Assembly (NCBI GenBank): GCA_016794985.1
Contig: JAEUIQ010000011.1
Coordinates: forward strand, 124,001-188,000
Length of the DNA: 64,000 nucleotides
Source: Planctomycetaceae bacterium
GTDB taxonomy: Bacteria > Planctomycetota > Planctomycetia > Pirellulales > Pirellulaceae
Direction of reading: 5' to 3'
Shown: positions 1-8,917 of the stretch, in pieces
Position numbering within the stretch: the stretch's first letter is position 1
How the letters are laid out: each line of letters begins with the position of its first letter
Notes under the pieces: generated by a model
The model's input: only the letters and a program-made list of their open reading frames with translations
Told to the model about the DNA's origin: nothing
Database searches by the model: none
Program-made: the position numbers and the translations under genes

Positions 1-1073
1 CAATCGTCCATCAAGAGCCGGTGCAAGATCGACACTCCTAGCCCGCGCCAATCTTCACAATGTTCCGGGGCGATCTCGGCCAGTCTTGCCATTCCTTCCG
101 CAGTCAATTCCAAGCGACTCCAACAATCGTCTTTCGCCGTAAATATCCCCAGCGTCTCTTGTGACCCACCCACCTCGATTTGTTCCCATAACCCAGCGGC
201 AGCCGCCGGTCCGTGTCCAAACGTCGTGACCTCAAAATAAGTCCCGACCCGGCGGACCAGCTCACCTTGATCAATCGGTGCGATCCCGCGAAACAACCGA
301 TGTGTCGGCAAAACGATCAGGCCGGGATCGTCCATGCCGACCAACATCATTAGCACATAATCACAATCGGGGTGATGATCCCCAGCTTCCTGCCGAGCCC
401 TGCTATAGTTGCAAGCCGTCTCGTAACGGTGGTGACCGTCCGCGATATAGACCTCGCGGTCGGCGATCATTTGAGCAATCTTTGCCTGCACCTGGGCTCC
501 CGGAAGTAGATAAAGCCGATGGACGACGCCTAAATCATCGGTCGCCTCGACCGGCGGAGTCGCCGCGACGGCCATGTCTAGTGTCATCTGGATCGAGTTG
601 TCCGGATCCGGGTACATTCCGAATACCGGCGACAAATTCGTTCGAGTCGCGGTGGTCAACAAGAACCGATCCTGTTTCGCTTTCGAGTGGGTCTCTTCAT
701 GAGGATAGATCTTCCCCGTGCCAAAGGGCTCCAAGCGGACTCGGCACAAAAACCCACGCCGAGTAAATGTCTGGCCACCCCAAGTAAACGACTGGTGGTA
801 CACATACAGCATCGGCTGGCTATCAAGTGCTAGCGTTCCATCGTTTTGCCAGGACCGCAAGAAATGCCCGGCCCGCTGATATTTCGCGTTCGGCACATCG
901 CCCGGCTCTTCTCGGTTCAAGATCAGCCGAACGACGTTTTTCGGATGCCGAGCATACAACAAATCCTGCTGCGCCGAATTAATCACATCGTACGGAGGAG
1001 CAACCACATCAGCCAACGACCCGACCACTCCCAAATCGTATCTTAGCCCACGAAATGCTTGAATGTTTGGCAC
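1..1073 (-). CDS. DUF1015 family protein, 3' part cut by window edge
   Basis: Reading leftward from a GTG at 1073 gives about 357 codons without a stop up to the window edge, so the C-terminal end is missing (the family is usually a little over 400 residues). The protein begins VPNIQAFRGLRYD and contains VVAPPYDVI and IADGHHRYE, both typical of DUF1015, a widespread family of unknown biochemical role with a conserved DGHHR motif. No convincing Shine-Dalgarno sequence precedes the GTG, but the conserved N-terminal FRGLRYD block begins right after it, which supports this start. There is no signal peptide or membrane segment, so it is probably cytoplasmic. Family assignment is firm; function is unknown. 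Confidence 0.85.
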   Translation of the reverse strand, partial: MPNIQAFRGLRYDLGVVGSLADVVAPPYDVINSAQQDLLYARHPKNVVRLILNREEPGDVPNAKYQRAGHFLRSWQNDGTLALDSQPMLYVYHQSFTWGGQTFTRRGFLCRVRLEPFGTGKIYPHEETHSKAKQDRFLLTTATRTNLSPVFGMYPDPDNSIQMTLDMAVAATPPVEATDDLGVVHRLYLLPGAQVQAKIAQMIADREVYIADGHHRYETACNYSRARQEAGDHHPDCDYVLMMLVGMDDPGLIVLPTHRLFRGIAPIDQGELVRRVGTYFEVTTFGHGPAAAAGLWEQIEVGGSQETLGIFTAKDDCWSRLELTAEGMARLAEIAPEHCEDWRGLGVSILHRLLMDD

Positions 1074-1283
1074 GATTGGATTCCAATAATTACCGCTGAG
1101 CCCCTTTAATTATGCGAACTCAGTGTAAACCGGGAACCGTTTCTCAACGAGGGGCGGCCAACGTTCGAAGTCCCGATGCTGCCCATTGCCGTGCGTCGTC
1201 GCAAACGAAATAAGTATCAATTACGGTAAAAACTAATTGACAATGACGGTGCAAAGAAAGTCCATACGATTCTCTTTCCAGCA

Positions 1284-2052
1284 CGGTGGAAATAGGGCAA
1301 AGGAATAGGGCAAAGGAACGGGGCAAAGGAATGGGGGCAAAGGAATGGCGCGCGGTTTCGTTCAAATTAGTTTTGTAAATTCCTCTGCCCGAATTCCTCT
1401 GCCCAATTCTTTCCAGCGGCGCCGGAAATAGTGCAAAGGAATGGGGGCAAAGGAATGGGGGCAAAGGAATGTCGCGCGGTTTCGTTCAAATTAGTTTTGT
1501 GAATTCCTCTGCCCGAATTCCTCTGCCCAATTCTTTCCAGCGCGCCGGAAATCGGGCAAAGGAATGGGGCAAAGGAATGGCGCGCGGTTTCATCTAAATT
1601 AGTTTTGTGAATTCCTCTGCCCAATTCTTTCCAACGCGCCGGAAATCGGGCAAAGGAACAAGGGCAAAGGAATGGCGCGCGGTTTCATCTAAATTAGTTT
1701 TGTGAATTCCTCTGCCCGAATTCCTCTGCCCAATTCTTTCCAGCACGCCGGAAATCGGGCAAAGGAATGGGGGCAAAGGAATGTCGCGCGGTTTCATTCA
1801 AATTAGGTTTATATATTCCTCTGCCCGAATTCCTCTGCCCAATTCTTTCCAACGCGCCGGAAATCGGGCAAAGGAATGGGGGCAAAGGAATGTCGCGCGG
1901 TTTCATCTAAATTAGTTTTGTGAATTCCTCTGCCCGAATTCCTCTGCCCAATTCGTACTAGCACGGCGGAAATAGTGCAAAGGAATGTGGGCAAAGGAAT
2001 GACGCGCGGTTTCATTCAAATTAGGATTGAATGTTCCTCTGCCCACATACGT
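1284..2052. repeat. Hairpin repeat array 1, about seven ~108-bp units
   Basis: About seven direct units, roughly 96-123 bp apart, share one layout: two tandem ATTCCTCTGCCC arms, a short loop (often TTCCAGCGCGCCGGAA, itself an inverted repeat), two tandem GGGCAAAGGAAT arms, then a conserved linker of about 31 bp (GCGCGCGGTTTC..CAAATTAGTTTTGT). Arm ends at ATTCCTCTGCCC fall near 1390, 1510, 1617, 1713, 1824, 1930 and 2041. Unequal unit lengths and shifts of frame make a coding role unlikely, although short repetitive frames of the type ETARHSFAP are open on the minus strand. Confidence 0.9.
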
Positions 2053-2103
2053 ACTCAGCCTTCGGAGACTTACCTGCTCAGTTTCGTCACCAAAATTCAC
2101 TGG

Positions 2104-2901
2104 CTATTTGGTTAGGGTTACGATGGTCATCTTTGAGTGGTAAATATTAATCAAATGCCATGCACGGATCGGCAAGAGTTGAAACAGTCGGTTTAGTTGC
2201 TTTTCGTACGCTGAGACGTCTGCAAGTGAGGTAACCTCGAATGCGATGTCTTCTTCGATTATTTTAACGCAATGGTGGCCAAGTTGTACGCCATTGCTAG
2301 AAACTGGCAGTCGACGAATGCAGATATCTTCGCCGCCATTTAGGAATACGAGTGCTTCATTGTAGATCGAAGCTTCGAGAAATCCGCCCCAATCGTGAAG
2401 ACAGGCTGCCACGTCTCGAATGAGTAGATCGCATGATTTTGATAGTGGCTTCCACGAGTCCCGAGCGATGGCGACGTTTTTACGGTCGAGACTGAAAAAT
2501 GGGCATCGCTTTAGGCGGCCCTCCACCGATTCTGAACCGAAATTGATTAATTTGAATCGATCGAGCCCAAGCAATGCTGAATAGTTGATCCCTTGTGCTT
2601 CATGTGCTGTTGTAAGCTCTGAAACGGCCTTAAGTTCGTATAAGATTCCGTTCACCACGATATCAATTCGGTACACTTTTCGGAAGTTGTTATAAGACAC
2701 TACGACTGGAAGTTGAGTGTAAACGTCAACCATCCCCTTCGCTCTCAGGCGTGCAGCCAAGTCATTTTCGTAGACTCGTTCTTCACACAGGCGACCAAGC
2801 TCGTTCTGAGAAGCAAACGCACAGCCCATGACACGATAGTCAATCGATTCAAATTCGGAGTTTGTCAAGGTTCGGAAGACATTTGTAAATTCAATGGGCA
2901 T
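2104..2901 (-). CDS. GxxExxY-family protein (PDDEXK nuclease-like) with C-terminal extension
   Basis: The N-terminal half matches the GxxExxY family (TIGR04256/PF13366, PDDEXK-like): LGRLCEERVYENDLAARLR, then YRIDIVVNGILYELKAVSEL, where the Asp of RID and the E-x-K of YELKAV fit a PDDEXK-type core, and HEAQGINYSALLGL followed by LINFGS. About 130 C-terminal residues go beyond the short family norm and are not recognised. The first in-frame codons are TTG TTG CCA ATG; ATG 2901 is chosen (265 aa). The gene is alone and lies inside a hairpin array, with about seven units on its left and four to five on its right in the same orientation. The nuclease activity is family-based inference. Confidence 0.8.
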   Translation of the reverse strand: MPIEFTNVFRTLTNSEFESIDYRVMGCAFASQNELGRLCEERVYENDLAARLRAKGMVDVYTQLPVVVSYNNFRKVYRIDIVVNGILYELKAVSELTTAHEAQGINYSALLGLDRFKLINFGSESVEGRLKRCPFFSLDRKNVAIARDSWKPLSKSCDLLIRDVAACLHDWGGFLEASIYNEALVFLNGGEDICIRRLPVSSNGVQLGHHCVKIIEEDIAFEVTSLADVSAYEKQLNRLFQLLPIRAWHLINIYHSKMTIVTLTK

Positions 2902-2989
2902 TGGCAACAACTCCAGCTTGCAAATGACTGCTCAAACGGTTGTCAAGTATTGAAGACGATCCCGAAACAACATGCAAGTTGGGTTGTGG

Positions 2990-3482
2990 CGGAAGTAGGG
3001 CCAAGGAATGGGGGCAAAGGAATGGCGCGCTATCGTTCAAATTAGGTTTGTGTATTCCTCTGCCCGAATTCCTCTGCCCAATTCGTACCAGCACAGCGGA
3101 GGTAGGGCAAAGGAATGGGGGCAAAGGAATGACGCGCTTTCGTTCAAATTAGTTTTGTGAATTCTTCTGCCCGAATTCCTCTGCCCAATTCGTACCAGCA
3201 CAGCGGAGGTAGGGCAAAGGAATGGGGGCAAAGGAATGGCGCGCTATCGTTCAATTTAGGTTTGTGTATTCCTCTGCCCGAATTCCTGTGCCCAAATCTC
3301 TCCAGCACGGCGGAAGTAGGGCAAAGGAATGGGGGTAAAGGAATGGCGCGCTTTCGTTCAACTTAGGTTTGTGTATTCCTCTGCCCGAATTCCTCTGCCT
3401 ACGTTCTTTGTAGAACCCGAAAAGTTTGGCAACGGAATGCCGCGCGAACTCCAGCAATTTGGCTTCACAGATTCCTCTGCCG
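2990..3482. repeat. Hairpin repeat array 2, about four full units plus a decayed one
   Basis: This is the same unit as at 1284-2052, in the same orientation, with ATTCCTCTGCCC arms near 3062, 3170, 3276 and 3383 and a degenerate last unit around 3410-3482. The inner loop differs slightly (GTACCAGCACAGCGGAGGTA instead of the TTCC..GGAA loop) and the linker starts GCGCGCTTTCGTTC or GCGCGCTATCGTTC. The two arrays look like one array split by the intervening gene. Confidence 0.9.
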
Positions 3483-3490
3483 ATATCCCA

Positions 3491-6400
3491 TCATTGCAGT
3501 GACGTTTGAGTTTGTCGAATGAAGGAATGTATCGTGGCTGCCTTCGTTTGTTCAGCATTAATCGCAGTGAATGTCTCCTGTTGTTCGAAGGGGAGACGAG
3601 TTCCGATTCGAACTCGACGTATCCTCAACCCGGTGTCTGTTAGCGAATAGCCCCTAATCGATTTGTCTGTGACCAAAGGGAGAAGTTGCTCCGTGACAAA
3701 ATCATGATCACTGACGGTTTCTGCTAACATTCGATTCAAGATTACGGTTGCACGATCGTGAGCGGAATTTTGCGTGAGCAATCGAACGGTATTGGCCAGC
3801 ATCATTCCAAAAACGGGTGCAGCCTCGACCTCGACACTCTTAACGCTACCGTCAGGGAGCGTGACTGCGAATGGTAGATGCCTCCATCGTAAAGAAGGCT
3901 CGTCCTCGGATGCATTCAAACTTCCGCGCGAAGAATTTTGCGTGGTCCCCATCGCGGAAACTCCATTGTTGTTGTCGCCCAACATCGCCGCAATCATGCG
4001 GCCTTCTCTTCCAAGGTTGCGACGACTCCAGGAGTTGACGACGCTTACTTCGTCTGACCATTGAGTCAACCAGTGATCCCGATTGAACTGTTCTACCCAA
4101 GGCAAAAGTTTCTCCATCGTTTCGCCTCGTTGTTCCTGTGACATGCGTACCAAGAATCCCTGCCAAACGAGCAAAAACGTGAAATGTTCTTGGGTTGGCA
4201 TGCCCACGGCGGGCAAGTCGTCAAACAAGGCGTCAACCGCCAACCGAAGAACACGCGATGATTCCTCAATCGGAAATCCAATGGCACATTGGACCCAGTC
4301 GGAACCGGAAAGCCGCAGTGACGCCAGACAATTTGGGACGGCCACGAGCATCTCCTCGTTCGATTCCCATTGTCGAATTCTTGAATTCGCCAACAATGCG
4401 GTTGCGAGCGGTTGTTTTTCGGCCGAAGTCCACTGGCCAACTGCCGTTTTGGCAACGTTTTCGAACAAGGACATGAATCGGATCCATTCCTGGTTCCCGG
4501 CTTGATCCAAGTTCGAATGACTCCACCTTTGGGCCAGGCGGCTGAGATACCAAGCTTGATCCGATGGCGATGCACCGGTCAGCGCTTGCTCAAGGCGACT
4601 CCAGTCGTCGTCGTTCAGACTCAAGAAGTCTCTCGCTTGGAGCCAAAAGCCAAGTCGACCGATCTCGCGATCCCGCAACGCGATGATCGTTTCGTCAATC
4701 ATGAGTCGTTTGGTTTCTGCGACCAATTCGTCGTCGGAAAAATTGAGAAGCGCGGTAAAAGCGTCTTGCCTCAACTTGGTATCACGTTCATTCTTGATGA
4801 CGCTTACCCATTGCCGATAGGTTTGGCCACGGAAGAGCGCCGTGTCGGCTAGTTGTGTCCGGAGTTGTGTTGAATGGGAGGAAGAGTCGTTCTGAGATGC
4901 GGCTGGCAAGTCAACCGCTGGTTTGCGACTCACCTTCGCCAAGACCACTTCACCGCGTTTGACGATGATGGTGTCGCGGTCCAGTTGATAGGCGTCGGCA
5001 GGGCCGTCGATTTCGATTTGATACGTGCCCGCGAAGACTCGGGTTTGATTCAAGCCAGGTTCCAGTTGCAAAGTTTCCGAGTCCCGGCCGTCTTTTCGCA
5101 AGGTGACGCGAACATCAGCCGATTCCGACTCGATTACCAACTGCCCTTTCTGCGTGTCCAAGATCAAGACAATTGACAGCCACAACGCGGCCGCTCCGGC
5201 GGCTGCGGTCAATAACCACGGCCACCCATGTCGGCCCCCTCGGCTTGGACTCGTTACTGGTTCGGGCTGTTGCGTTGCAGTTGCTTCAAGACGTCTGTAT
5301 AGCGAAGTCGATCCACGAGGTTCACTGGCCCGTGGAGTGAGCGGATTGTCGAGGGCCCATTTGACCCAGGCGGCAAGTTCGTGCCCTGCACAATACGGTG
5401 ACAGAGCCTCGGCCAAATGAGCGGCACTGGGTGGACGTTTGGCCGGGTCGCGACTCAAAGTTTGATTGATCAATTCTGCCAGTTCGCTGGGCAAGTCCGG
5501 GCGCAGGGTTTCAACTTTTGGCGGGTCGGTCATCGCCAACAAACGCAATTTTTCCAGCGGCGATTGGTACAACGAAGCTGCGTAGGGGGCGCGGCCACAG
5601 AGCAAGCGGAACAAGGTCGCGCCCAAGGCATACACATCCGATCGATGATCGACCGCGGTAGCTTTATCTGCTTGTTCGGGTGCCATGTAGTCCAGCGTGC
5701 CCAGTAATTGCCCCACGGTGGTTAGCTCCAACGCTTCATCCTGCCAGCCTTCCAAATGCACCAACCCGAAGTCCAAAATTTTGACTTGTCCTTGGCGATC
5801 AATCATCAAGTTCGACGGCTTGATGTCGCGGTGTGTGACGCCCTGACTGTGCGCATGAGCCAAGCCCAATGCGGCCACTCGGATGGTTTCACAAACATTG
5901 GCGGTGTGATTGTCGCGGATCGCTCCGCGATCCGAAGTGTTGCGGATCGCTCCGCGATCCGTTGCAGTGTCGCGGATCGCTCCGCGATCTTTTGTTAGAT
6001 CGCGGAGCGATCCACTACGTTGGGCCAACTGGCTAAGGTTCAGTCCATCGATGAACTCGGTCACCAAATACGGCGTGTCTTCGTGTTGTCCCGCATCCGT
6101 GGCGGCGACAATTGCGGGATGGTGCAATTGACCAACGACCGCGATTTCGCGTTCCAACCGAGCCACCGACCGATCGACTTGCCACTTGGGCACGTTCAGT
6201 AACTTGATCGCGACCGTGCGTTGCAGTTTGGAATGTCGAGCCCTGTAGACCTGAGCCATCCCGCCCTGCCCGATCAGCTCCAATAGCTCGTACTGGCCCA
6301 ACGATCGCGGCAGATCCACCAGTGGTGTTTCGGGCCGAGGGGCGTCCAGCGGCCACTCTTGAATTTCCGCCAGGACCTGTCGAAAGCCCGAGTCTACTGA

Positions 6401-6646
6401 ATCCGAGTTGGATTCCGAATGGCAAATGGAGTTTGGGACTTGTCCGGAAATCCATTGTCCCCGCAGTCGCAAGGCTTCAATCAAACCATCCGAGGCTCGG
6501 GCGGTTTCGATTTTGTTCAGCCGTTCTTCGCAGGCTGGGCATTGGTTAAGATGCTGTTCAACTGCCGAGTTTGAATCAAAGTCGGACCAGCCTTCCGCAT
6601 ACTGTTGTAAAGTCAAATCGGTCGGGCATGTTGTGGCTTGGATCAT
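3491..6646 (-). CDS. Serine/threonine protein kinase with N-terminal zinc motif and one TM segment
   Basis: Of 1051 residues from ATG 6646 (an upstream TTG at 6661 is possible), the first 45 carry an anti-sigma-type HLNQCPAC motif (HxxxCxxC). The kinase domain starts near residue 118 (LIGQGGMAQVYRA, catalytic AIK Lys near 148, HRDIKPSN near 272, DFG near 292, APEQ). A hydrophobic span (WPWLLTAAAGAAALWLSIV) near residue 480 suggests a membrane anchor, with a long sensor-like region after it. Between the alphaD and alphaE regions lies an insert of about 35 residues with three DRGAIR copies, encoded by a palindromic DNA repeat. It is divergent from an ECF sigma gene, a common planctomycete pairing. 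Catalytic residues appear intact. Confidence 0.93.
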   Translation of the reverse strand: MIQATTCPTDLTLQQYAEGWSDFDSNSAVEQHLNQCPACEERLNKIETARASDGLIEALRLRGQWISGQVPNSICHSESNSDSVDSGFRQVLAEIQEWPLDAPRPETPLVDLPRSLGQYELLELIGQGGMAQVYRARHSKLQRTVAIKLLNVPKWQVDRSVARLEREIAVVGQLHHPAIVAATDAGQHEDTPYLVTEFIDGLNLSQLAQRSGSLRDLTKDRGAIRDTATDRGAIRNTSDRGAIRDNHTANVCETIRVAALGLAHAHSQGVTHRDIKPSNLMIDRQGQVKILDFGLVHLEGWQDEALELTTVGQLLGTLDYMAPEQADKATAVDHRSDVYALGATLFRLLCGRAPYAASLYQSPLEKLRLLAMTDPPKVETLRPDLPSELAELINQTLSRDPAKRPPSAAHLAEALSPYCAGHELAAWVKWALDNPLTPRASEPRGSTSLYRRLEATATQQPEPVTSPSRGGRHGWPWLLTAAAGAAALWLSIVLILDTQKGQLVIESESADVRVTLRKDGRDSETLQLEPGLNQTRVFAGTYQIEIDGPADAYQLDRDTIIVKRGEVVLAKVSRKPAVDLPAASQNDSSSHSTQLRTQLADTALFRGQTYRQWVSVIKNERDTKLRQDAFTALLNFSDDELVAETKRLMIDETIIALRDREIGRLGFWLQARDFLSLNDDDWSRLEQALTGASPSDQAWYLSRLAQRWSHSNLDQAGNQEWIRFMSLFENVAKTAVGQWTSAEKQPLATALLANSRIRQWESNEEMLVAVPNCLASLRLSGSDWVQCAIGFPIEESSRVLRLAVDALFDDLPAVGMPTQEHFTFLLVWQGFLVRMSQEQRGETMEKLLPWVEQFNRDHWLTQWSDEVSVVNSWSRRNLGREGRMIAAMLGDNNNGVSAMGTTQNSSRGSLNASEDEPSLRWRHLPFAVTLPDGSVKSVEVEAAPVFGMMLANTVRLLTQNSAHDRATVILNRMLAETVSDHDFVTEQLLPLVTDKSIRGYSLTDTGLRIRRVRIGTRLPFEQQETFTAINAEQTKAATIHSFIRQTQTSLQ
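5916..6015. repeat. In-gene palindromic repeat cluster (GGATCGC-GGA-GCGATCC family)
   Basis: There are four copies of the palindrome GGATCGCTCCGCGATCC or its complement, near 5917, 5943, 5972 and 6000, separated by short dissimilar spacers. They encode the DRGAIR repeats of the kinase insert. The same palindrome makes up the minisatellite at 15421-15690. Confidence 0.88.
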
Positions 6647-6936
6647 GATTCGATATCCCAATCGTGAAAACGTTCGAGGACCATTATGGTACGATTAGTT
6701 AAACGATTGGGGTGTGACACAAGTTTTTCGGGAAACTTTTGGCGGGCGATCTGGTTATGTTAGTCGATACACTTCTCGCGAAATCGCTCCTGTCGTGATC
6801 CAAAACAATCTCGGAAAACATTCACTCGATGTTTGCGAGTGGTTTAGGGAGAGAAGCGAGAATTGGGCGGGTTGGTTGCGCGTGAGCCATTTCGGGGATA
6901 AATGGCCTACTAAGATTGGCTCTACTAAGTTTAAAG

Positions 6937-7695
6937 ATGAACGATTTAATGAATCGCGAGGCGTCTAGCAGCGAGGGTAGTTCGGGCAGCTCTATGAGTT
7001 TATTGGATCGAGTCCGCGCCCACGACCCGGTGGCGTGGCGGCAGCTGGTCGCTATGTATGGACCATTGATCGGATACTGGTGCCGCCAAGCGGGGTTGCA
7101 GTCGGCTGATATCGCCGATGTGACTCAATCTGTATTCATGGCTGTATCGAGACGACTACCCAATTTTCGGCAGTTGAGTGGGCTTGAATCAGTCAGACAG
7201 TCGAGTAGCAGTTCCCGTGATGGAACCGAAGTTCGTTCCGGGCTGTTTCGGAATTGGTTGGCGGTTGTGACCAAACGAAAGTTGATCGATTGGCACCGCT
7301 CGACACGGCCCGATCAGGCTCGCGGTGGTAGTTCTGCTGCCCAGCGTTTGCTGGAACACATCGACCCGCGGGAAAATTCCCATTCCGAATTGATGGGCGG
7401 GATCACCCCATCGCAAGTCTCTCATCAGGGCAATTCTGAGTTCAACAACACCTGGGAAACAGAAATTCAAACCGACCAAGAACTCTCACGTGTTTGGAGC
7501 GGTGTGGTCTCACGCGGACTGGAACAGATTCGAAACGAATTCCAACCGCAGACTTGGGCAGCGTTTTGGCGAACGGTCGTCGATGGCCAAACAACTCAGG
7601 TAGTCGCAAATGAGTTGAACTTAAGTACTGCCTCAGTCAGGCAAGCCAAAAGCCGCATCCTCCGCCGCCTCCGGCAGCAGTTGGGAGATTTGTAA
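6937..7695 (+). CDS. ECF-type RNA polymerase sigma factor
   Basis: A sigma-70 family regulator of about 252 residues. Region 2 is visible as LLDRVRAHDPVAWRQLVAMY followed by ADVTQSVFMAVSRRL, and the region 4 helix-turn-helix as TQVVANELNLSTASVRQAKSRILRRLRQ. A long linker between them contains RKLIDWHR. ATG 6937 and ATG 6949 are both possible starts; a TTG at 6916 is less likely. It diverges from the membrane kinase gene 290 bp away, which fits a kinase-coupled ECF group known from planctomycetes; the regulatory link is inferred from position. Confidence 0.88.
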   Translation: MNDLMNREASSSEGSSGSSMSLLDRVRAHDPVAWRQLVAMYGPLIGYWCRQAGLQSADIADVTQSVFMAVSRRLPNFRQLSGLESVRQSSSSSRDGTEVRSGLFRNWLAVVTKRKLIDWHRSTRPDQARGGSSAAQRLLEHIDPRENSHSELMGGITPSQVSHQGNSEFNNTWETEIQTDQELSRVWSGVVSRGLEQIRNEFQPQTWAAFWRTVVDGQTTQVVANELNLSTASVRQAKSRILRRLRQQLGDL

Positions 7696-7780
7696 GAAAA
7701 ATTCTCTTAACCATTCAGCTTGGCTAAGATCTATCATTCCGTCGGCATGGCGACAGCGGCTTACCTAACTGCGACCCGAA

Positions 7781-8296
7781 ATGGCAAATGACGAAATGGA
7801 CGGGCACCTGCCCTATTTGCGAAGGTTGGCATTGCGGCTGACCGGGGATCAGATGGCGGCCGAGGATGCTGTCCAAGAATCCATCGTGCGCGCCTTGAGA
7901 CGCGATCCAAGCTTGGCTCCGGTGCAGAACATGCAGGCGTGGTTGTGTCAGATCGTGACCAACGTTTGCCGCGAGCGGTGGAGGAAATTGGGTTCGGCGC
8001 TGAATGCGTCGACGGACGATCCCGATCAGCACATCGATGCTCGTTCGCCGACGGCACCAGAAATCGTTGGGCAACGCGAGCACTTGGAGCAGGTCTGGGC
8101 TTTCGTGCAGACTCTGCCAGCGATGCAAAGGCAAGTCCTCTTGATGTGCGTCGTGGAAGGATTATCACACGAGCAAATCGCTCAGAGATTGAACACAACA
8201 ACGGGCAGCGTCAAAGTAAGCTTGAGTAACGCGCGGTCGCGATTGAGAGCACGCTTTGCCGAACCTAATCCGACGGAGTCAAACCATGAGCCGTAA
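7781..8296 (+). CDS. ECF RNA polymerase sigma factor
   Basis: A 171-residue ECF sigma factor: region 2 (LPYLRRLALRLTGDQMAAEDAVQESIVRAL) and region 4 (LPAMQRQVLLMCVVEGLSHEQIAQRLNTTTGSVKVSLSNARSRL) are both complete. The stop codon overlaps the ATG of the following anti-sigma gene (8286), so the two are translationally coupled. This is the standard arrangement of a sigma factor with its cognate membrane anti-sigma factor. Confidence 0.93.
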   Translation: MANDEMDGHLPYLRRLALRLTGDQMAAEDAVQESIVRALRRDPSLAPVQNMQAWLCQIVTNVCRERWRKLGSALNASTDDPDQHIDARSPTAPEIVGQREHLEQVWAFVQTLPAMQRQVLLMCVVEGLSHEQIAQRLNTTTGSVKVSLSNARSRLRARFAEPNPTESNHEP

Positions 8297-8837
8297 CGTA
8301 TGTCAGAATTGGGAAGCGTTTCATGATCATGAATTGGGCGCAGCGGACCAGGCCGAATTCGCGGCGCACTTGCCGTCTTGCTTGGGTTGTCAAACTCGCT
8401 TGTGTCAATTGGAGCAATTGGACGCCGACGTAATGGCCGCTTGGTGTTTGTTTGGTGGTGAAGCGACGGATGCTTCGAATGTACAGAGAGTTGATATGTT
8501 CAACTCGGCGCACCGTGGTCGCCTATGGCGCAGGCGTTGGGCGACTTACTTGGGCCTCGGTACGGCCTTGGCTGGGATCGGCTTGTTCTTGTGGTGGGGC
8601 AGTCAATTTGGAAGTGATCTGCCACAAACCCAAAGCACCGCAAGGACTGTTCCGCAGCCGGAAGAATTGCTAGGCGCTGATTCAACGCCACGAGAAATGA
8701 TCGATGCAGTACCAATTCCAGAGGTTCAAATCGCCTTTACAGAGGGCACGGACGGAATAAAAGTCTTGACGCGTCCGTCCTTCTCCTATGTTCACGTTTT
8801 TCCGACCGTTCGTCGTCTACCGAATCCGCAGAACTGA
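8286..8837 (+). CDS. Anti-sigma factor with zinc-finger motif and TM segment
   Basis: 183 residues from ATG 8286, which overlaps the end of the sigma gene. The N-terminal part has C-x23-HLPSCLGC, the HxxxCxxC anti-sigma zinc motif, followed by a single membrane segment (YLGLGTALAGIGLFLWWG) near residues 88-105 and a periplasmic tail of about 75 residues. It is inferred to sequester the upstream ECF sigma factor at the membrane. The tail is unlike known sensor domains I can name. Confidence 0.85.
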   Translation: MSRNVCQNWEAFHDHELGAADQAEFAAHLPSCLGCQTRLCQLEQLDADVMAAWCLFGGEATDASNVQRVDMFNSAHRGRLWRRRWATYLGLGTALAGIGLFLWWGSQFGSDLPQTQSTARTVPQPEELLGADSTPREMIDAVPIPEVQIAFTEGTDGIKVLTRPSFSYVHVFPTVRRLPNPQN

Positions 8838-8917
8838 GTTGTGTGGCTCGAATCCAGAACGATCGAAAGAATGGATTAGCAACCAATTTACCCCTGTTCC
8901 AAGTTTGAAGGAGTTCA

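Noticed and set aside
1144-2100. Repetitive minus-strand reading frames (ETARHSFAP type)
   Set aside because: They are translations of hairpin repeats with shifting unit lengths, no common frame and no domain.
1284-3482. CRISPR array
   Set aside because: Units are conserved over their whole length, there are no unique spacers and no cas genes.
4083-4852. Plus-strand frames within the kinase gene
   Set aside because: Antisense shadows of a continuous, well-supported minus-strand protein.
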